Positions 60,769 to 64,000 of a stretch of 64,000 nt of DNA are shown here, piece after piece (the stretch's first letter is position 1; each line of letters opens with the position of its first letter). The stretch is from Pseudoroseomonas cervicalis. GTDB lineage: Bacteria; Pseudomonadota; Alphaproteobacteria; Acetobacterales; Acetobacteraceae. Both the position numbers and the translations under genes were made by a program. The notes beneath the pieces are model-generated. The model saw only the letters and a list, made by a program, of their open reading frames with translations. It was not told the DNA's origin and ran no database searches. The stretch is from positions 2,637,501-2,701,500 of the forward strand of contig NZ_JAUTAJ010000004.1 in assembly GCF_030818485.1 (NCBI RefSeq), in the 5' to 3' direction.

Positions 60769-61529
60769 TGCTGCGCGCCCGGCTGGAGGAGCTCTGCGCC
60801 GCGCTCGGCCTGCTGACGCGCCTGCCGTTGGGCCGCCTGCCCTTCCCCGCCGAGCCCCAGGGTCATGCCCGCGCCGTCTGGGCCTATCCGCTGGTGGGCG
60901 GCGCGCTGGGCGCGTTCTGCGGCGCGGTGCAGTGGGCGCTGGTGGCGGCCGGGATGCCGCCGGCGCTGGCCGCGCCCTGGGCCATCGCCGTGCTGCTGCT
61001 GGCCTCCGGCGCGCTGCATGAGGACGGGCTGGCCGACACCGCCGACGGCTTCGGCGGCGGCCGCGGCGCGGAGCGCAAGCTGGCCATCATGCGCGACAGC
61101 CGCATCGGCAGCTTCGGCGCCCTGGCGCTGATGCTGGCGCTCGCCACGCGCGGCCTGGGCCTGGCCGGGGCGGAACATCCGGTGGCGCTGATGGCCGGCG
61201 CCGGCGCGCTGGGCCGCGCGGCGATGCTGCTGCCGCTCGGCCTGCTGCCGCCGGCGCGCACCGATGGGCTGGCGGCGGGGCTGGGCAAGCCGCCACGCGC
61301 GGCGCTGCTGGCGGGAACCGCCCTGGGCTTGGTCATCGGAGCCGCGCTGCTGCCGCCCGCAGCCATCCTGGCCGCCCTGGCCATGGGCGGCGGCATGAGC
61401 TGGCTGGCGCGGAAACAAATCGGCGGGCACACCGGGGATGTCCTGGGCGCCACCGCCCTGGTGGCCGAGTGCGCGGCGATCAGCCTCGGCCAGGGGGCGC
61501 TGCCCCCTGGACCCCCGCCGGGGGGATAG
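60768..61529 (+). CDS. cobS: Adenosylcobinamide-GDP ribazoletransferase (cobalamin synthase)
   Basis: Membrane enzyme joining the GDP-activated corrin to the ribazole, the last assembly step. 253 residues with several hydrophobic segments. LGLLTRLPLGRLPFP is the family N-terminus and HEDGLADTADGFGGG the metal-binding active-site motif; MRDSRIGSFGALAL follows. The natural end is near AAISLGQ; the last residues (GALPPGPPPGG) are encoded by a family-2 repeat. The ATG overlaps the cobT stop. It is named CobV in Pseudomonas nomenclature. Confidence 0.93.
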   Translation: MLRARLEELCAALGLLTRLPLGRLPFPAEPQGHARAVWAYPLVGGALGAFCGAVQWALVAAGMPPALAAPWAIAVLLLASGALHEDGLADTADGFGGGRGAERKLAIMRDSRIGSFGALALMLALATRGLGLAGAEHPVALMAGAGALGRAAMLLPLGLLPPARTDGLAAGLGKPPRAALLAGTALGLVIGAALLPPAAILAALAMGGGMSWLARKQIGGHTGDVLGATALVAECAAISLGQGALPPGPPPGG

Positions 61530-61956
61530 GATCCCCCCGGACCCCGCCTTCGGTGCGGAAACGCAGGACCAGAGCGTGGGGCTGCGGGGTCTCGGTGGCG
61601 CCAGAGGGCACGGTGGCGCGCCAGAACGGCAGGGCCGTGGGCAGGGCGGCCACCTCCCACTGGCCGGGCAGGGCAGCAAACAGCCAGCGCGCGGCCCAGC
61701 GCCCCAGCCCGGAGCGACGATGCGCGGGCGCCACGTAGAATTCGGCCATGGCGTGGTCGAGCGGCAGGCCGAGGCAGGACCAGCGATTGACCAGGGCGAA
61801 GCCCGCCACCGCCCTGCCCTCGCACAGCAGGAAGGGCAGCCGCCCCGCCTCCGCCCAGTAGCTGTCGAGCCAGGGATCATCGGGCGGCTCGCCCATTTCG
61901 GTTCTGTACCGCGCCAGCATGTCCTGCAGCAGCGCCCTGTCCGCAGGCGCGGCCAC
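61480..61956 (-). CDS. GNAT family N-acetyltransferase
   Basis: About 158 residues. GNAT core: AVAGFALVNRW, AMAEFYVAPAHRRSGLGRWAARWLFAALPGQWE, where the RRSGLG region is the acetyl-CoA loop (Q/RxxGxG/A). Substrate unknown. The start is uncertain: a GTG at 61956 best fits the family N-terminus (ADRALLQDMLARY), an ATG at 61920 is the alternative. The start lies against one family-2 repeat and the C-terminal 20 or so residues (GGVRGDPIPPAGVQGAAPPG) are encoded by another, which also overlaps the cobS end. Confidence 0.75.
   Translation of the reverse strand: MAAPADRALLQDMLARYRTEMGEPPDDPWLDSYWAEAGRLPFLLCEGRAVAGFALVNRWSCLGLPLDHAMAEFYVAPAHRRSGLGRWAARWLFAALPGQWEVAALPTALPFWRATVPSGATETPQPHALVLRFRTEGGVRGDPIPPAGVQGAAPPGRG
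61490..61549. repeat. GC-rich palindromic repeat (family 2) shared by the ends of cobS and the GNAT gene
   Basis: CCAGGGGGC / GCCCCCTGG and GGGGGGAT / ATCCCCCC hairpins. It carries the stop of cobS and codes in both directions for the C-termini of two convergent genes. Confidence 0.88.
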
Positions 61957-61958
61957 GG

Positions 61959-62023
61959 ATGGCGGGGTCCGGGGGGACCCTGTCCCCCCGGCGGAGGGGT
62001 CTGGGGAGGCGGAGCCTCCCCAG
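61959..62023. repeat. GC-rich palindromic repeat (family 2) between gshA and the GNAT gene
   Basis: GGGGGGAC / GTCCCCCC and CTGGGGAGGC / GCCTCCCCAG hairpins, the reverse arrangement of the copy at 18460. It fills the gap between the gshA stop (62030) and the GNAT start. Confidence 0.88.
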
Positions 62024-62029
62024 AAGCCG

Positions 62030-63373
62030 TCAGACCGCCGCTTCGGCAAAGATCTTCGACACATCGCCGCCCCAGGCCTCGCGGTAGCGGCGCAGCCAGT
62101 GGTCCGCCTGGGTTTCGCCCGAGTCGAGGATGGCGTCGAGCGGGTCGAGATGGCGTTCCTCGCCCAGGCCGCGCGCCTTCAGCCCGTCGCGGGCGATGGC
62201 CACGACGTCGCGGCCGAGGTCCCGCAGGGTGCGGCCCTGGAAGTCGGTGGTCAGCCCGCCTTCGGGCGCGGCGATGCGCAGCGCCTGCAGGCTGGCCACC
62301 GGCCAGGGGCGGACCAGGGCGGCGGCGGCCTTCTGCGCCGAATCGTCATAGAGCAGCCCGGTCCAGAAGGCCGAGAGCGCGACCATCATCGCCGGGCTGC
62401 CGGCATCGGCGCCGCGCATCTCCAGGAAGCGCTTCAGGCGGACATCGGTGAAGACGGTGGTGACGTGGTCGGCCCAGTCGCCCATCGTCGCCTCGATGCC
62501 CGGATGGCCGGGCAGGCCGCGCGCCATGAACTGGCGGAAGGTCGAGCCGGTGGCGTCGATCCAGGCGCCGTCGCGCATGATGAAATACATCGGCACGTCG
62601 AGCACATGCTGGGCGAAGCGCTCGAAGCCGAAGCCCTCCTCGAAGGCGACGGGGGGGATGCCGGTGCGGTCCGGGTCGGTCTCGGTCCAGACGCGGCCGC
62701 GCAAGCTGCGCAGCCCGTTCGGCCGGCCCTCGCGGAAGGGGGAATTGGCGAAGAGGGCGGTGGCCAGCGGCTGCAGGGCGAGGGAGACGCGCAGCTTCTC
62801 GACCATGTCGGCCTCGTCGCCGAAATCGAGGTTCACCTGCACGGTGCAGGTGCGCAGCATCATGTCGAGGCCCATGGCGCCGACGCGCGGCATGTATTGC
62901 CGCATGATGGCGTAGCGGCCCTTCGGCATCCAGGGCATCGCCTCGCGCGTCGCCAGCGGGTGGAAGCCGAGCGGCGCGAAGCCGAGGCCCAGCGCGCCGG
63001 CGACCGCGCGGGTCTCCTCCAGATGCGCCGCCAGCTCGGCTTCGGTGCCGTGCAGATCGGGCAGCGGCGCGCCGGAGAGCTCGAACTGCCCGCCCGGCTC
63101 CAGGCTGATCGAGGCGCCGCCCTGCTTCAGCCCGATCGGGTTGCCGCGGTCCAGGATCGGCTCCCAGCCGCGCGCGGCCAGGCCCTCCAGCAGGGCGCGG
63201 ATGCCGCCCGGCTCATAGGGTGGCGGCAGGAGGTCGGCGTGGCGGAAGCCGAATTTCTCGTGCTCGGTGCCGATACGCCAATCGGCGCGGGGCTTGCTGC
63301 CCTGCGCGAACCACTCGGCCAGTTGCCGCACGGAATGGATCGGCGTGAGATCGGCCTCGCCGGGATTCGACAT
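62030..63373 (-). CDS. gshA: Glutamate-cysteine ligase (GCS2/plant-type)
   Basis: First step of glutathione synthesis, ATP-dependent. 447 residues, the size of the plant/alphaproteobacterial class. RIGTEHEKFGFRH at the N-terminus, SISLEPGGQFELSGAPLPDLHGTEAEL, MLRTCTVQVNLDFGDEADM, FMARGLPG and TGLLYDDSAQKAA are diagnostic. The ATG at 63373 has GGAAGGTG upstream; a GTG two codons earlier is possible. It follows rsmE on the same strand with 63 bp between. Confidence 0.94.
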   Translation of the reverse strand: MSNPGEADLTPIHSVRQLAEWFAQGSKPRADWRIGTEHEKFGFRHADLLPPPYEPGGIRALLEGLAARGWEPILDRGNPIGLKQGGASISLEPGGQFELSGAPLPDLHGTEAELAAHLEETRAVAGALGLGFAPLGFHPLATREAMPWMPKGRYAIMRQYMPRVGAMGLDMMLRTCTVQVNLDFGDEADMVEKLRVSLALQPLATALFANSPFREGRPNGLRSLRGRVWTETDPDRTGIPPVAFEEGFGFERFAQHVLDVPMYFIMRDGAWIDATGSTFRQFMARGLPGHPGIEATMGDWADHVTTVFTDVRLKRFLEMRGADAGSPAMMVALSAFWTGLLYDDSAQKAAAALVRPWPVASLQALRIAAPEGGLTTDFQGRTLRDLGRDVVAIARDGLKARGLGEERHLDPLDAILDSGETQADHWLRRYREAWGGDVSKIFAEAAV

Positions 63374-63436
63374 GGTCACCTTCCGTGCGCCCGGGCCCGG
63401 GCAGGGCGCCCGGCGTGGCTGGGGGGAGAGTAAAGC

Positions 63437-64000
63437 TCAGGAGGGAGCGGCCCAGTCCCCCGCCAATGCCTGCAGCACGGCGAGTCCCGCGACCGCTGCC
63501 GTCTCCGCCCGCAGGATGCGCGGGCCGAGCGCAGCCGGTGAAACAAAGGGGCGCCGGCGCACCGCGTCAAGCTCCTGGTCCGTGAAACCCCCTTCGGGCC
63601 CGACCAGAAGCCCGAGCGGGGGTGCCTTGCCGGCCAGAACCACGCTCAGCGATGGTGCTTTGCCGCGCGCATCCCCCACCAGCAGCGGCGCGCCATCCCA
63701 GGCGTCGAGCGCCGCATGCAGGTCGAGCGGCGCGGCGATCTCGGGGATGTCCAGCCGCTCGCACTGCTCCGCCGCCTCGCGCGCGATGCTGGAGAGGCGC
63801 TCCAGATTGACCCGGCCGATGACGCAGCGGGCGGTGAAGACGGGGCGGATGCTGCGCACGCCGAGCTCGGTCGCCTTCTCGACGATCCAGTCCATGGCGT
63901 CGCGCTTCACCGGGGCCAGCAGCAGGCGGAGATCGGGGCCGGAGCGCTGCGGGCGCAGCCGCGATTCGGGGCGGAACTGCACGCGGTCCTTGCGCAGGGT
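63437..64000 (-). CDS. rsmE: 16S rRNA (uracil1498-N3)-methyltransferase, C-terminal part
   Basis: SPOUT-class methyltransferase modifying U1498 of 16S rRNA. 187 C-terminal residues are in the window; the start is beyond the right edge. MDWIVEKATELGVRSIRPVFTARCV is the family segment, with AAEQCERLDIPEIAAP, the SAM knot LLVGPEGGFTDQEL, and LGPRILRAETAAVAGLAVLQA. The visible frame continues unbroken to 64000. Confidence 0.93.
   Translation of the reverse strand, partial: TLRKDRVQFRPESRLRPQRSGPDLRLLLAPVKRDAMDWIVEKATELGVRSIRPVFTARCVIGRVNLERLSSIAREAAEQCERLDIPEIAAPLDLHAALDAWDGAPLLVGDARGKAPSLSVVLAGKAPPLGLLVGPEGGFTDQELDAVRRRPFVSPAALGPRILRAETAAVAGLAVLQALAGDWAAPS

Noticed and set aside
1..64000. Mobile element, prophage, tRNA or rRNA genes
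   Set aside because: No transposase, integrase, phage structural gene, attachment site or tRNA/rRNA-like sequence was recognised by reading. A tRNAscan and ISfinder search would settle this.

Overview
The window is GC-rich, densely coded DNA from an alphaproteobacterium. The gene set fits the Acetobacteraceae, Roseomonas-like group: a Bug/TctC receptor, a giant NAD-glutamate dehydrogenase, an aerobic cobalamin pathway and a caa3-type oxidase. This placement is inference; there is no rRNA gene or other direct marker. I see no tRNA, rRNA, CRISPR array, transposase or prophage.

Layout. 1-5.6 kb: partial TctC receptor, LysR regulator, DUF1127 protein, then serA and kdsA-kdsB. 5.8-7.4 kb: two CsbD-like stress proteins flanking a membrane protein. 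7.6-8.9 kb: argC behind a putative arginine leader-peptide attenuator. 8.9-12 kb (minus): cupin oxygenase, OmpA-like protein and PPK2. 12.3-17 kb: NAD-GDH. 17-21.2 kb: UMF1-type MFS, thioesterase, racemase, ScfR/RamB-like regulator. 21.3-22.9 kb: isocitrate lyase and a His-rich small protein, divergent from the regulator. 23.1-28.7 kb: caa3 oxidase genes (CtaG, CopD-like, subunit II with cytochrome c, fused subunits I+III). 31.4-34.8 kb: gpsA, a HAD phosphatase and a GT20 synthase, read here as a glucosylglycerol pathway rather than trehalose. 40.8-42.6 kb: a two-gene, Aer-like aerotaxis receptor.

The largest theme is aerobic adenosylcobalamin synthesis, spread over 28.9-61.5 kb in several blocks: cobC/cobD; cobU-cobO-cobQ; a cobalamin riboswitch driving DUF1636-cobW-cobN-cobG-cobH-cobI-cobJ; cobK; cobL/E-cobM; cbiD; cobA; and cobB-cobT-cobS. 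Together these cover uroporphyrinogen III to adenosylcobalamin, except for cobF (cbiD is present instead), the cobaltochelatase partners of CobN, the Co reductase and lower-ligand synthesis. cobQ carries a single-base frameshift. The window ends with a GNAT protein, glutamate-cysteine ligase and a partial rsmE.

Two repeat families deserve attention. The first is an approximately 115-bp element, a GC core between two AT-rich hairpins, present in six good copies confined to the cobalamin region, each starting within 13 nt of a stop codon. Three degenerate cores also touch stop codons. The second is a family of GC-rich palindromes, also mostly at gene 3' ends. One copy forms the linker that fuses CobL to CobE, and others encode the C-terminal residues of CobS, the GNAT protein and the ScfR regulator.
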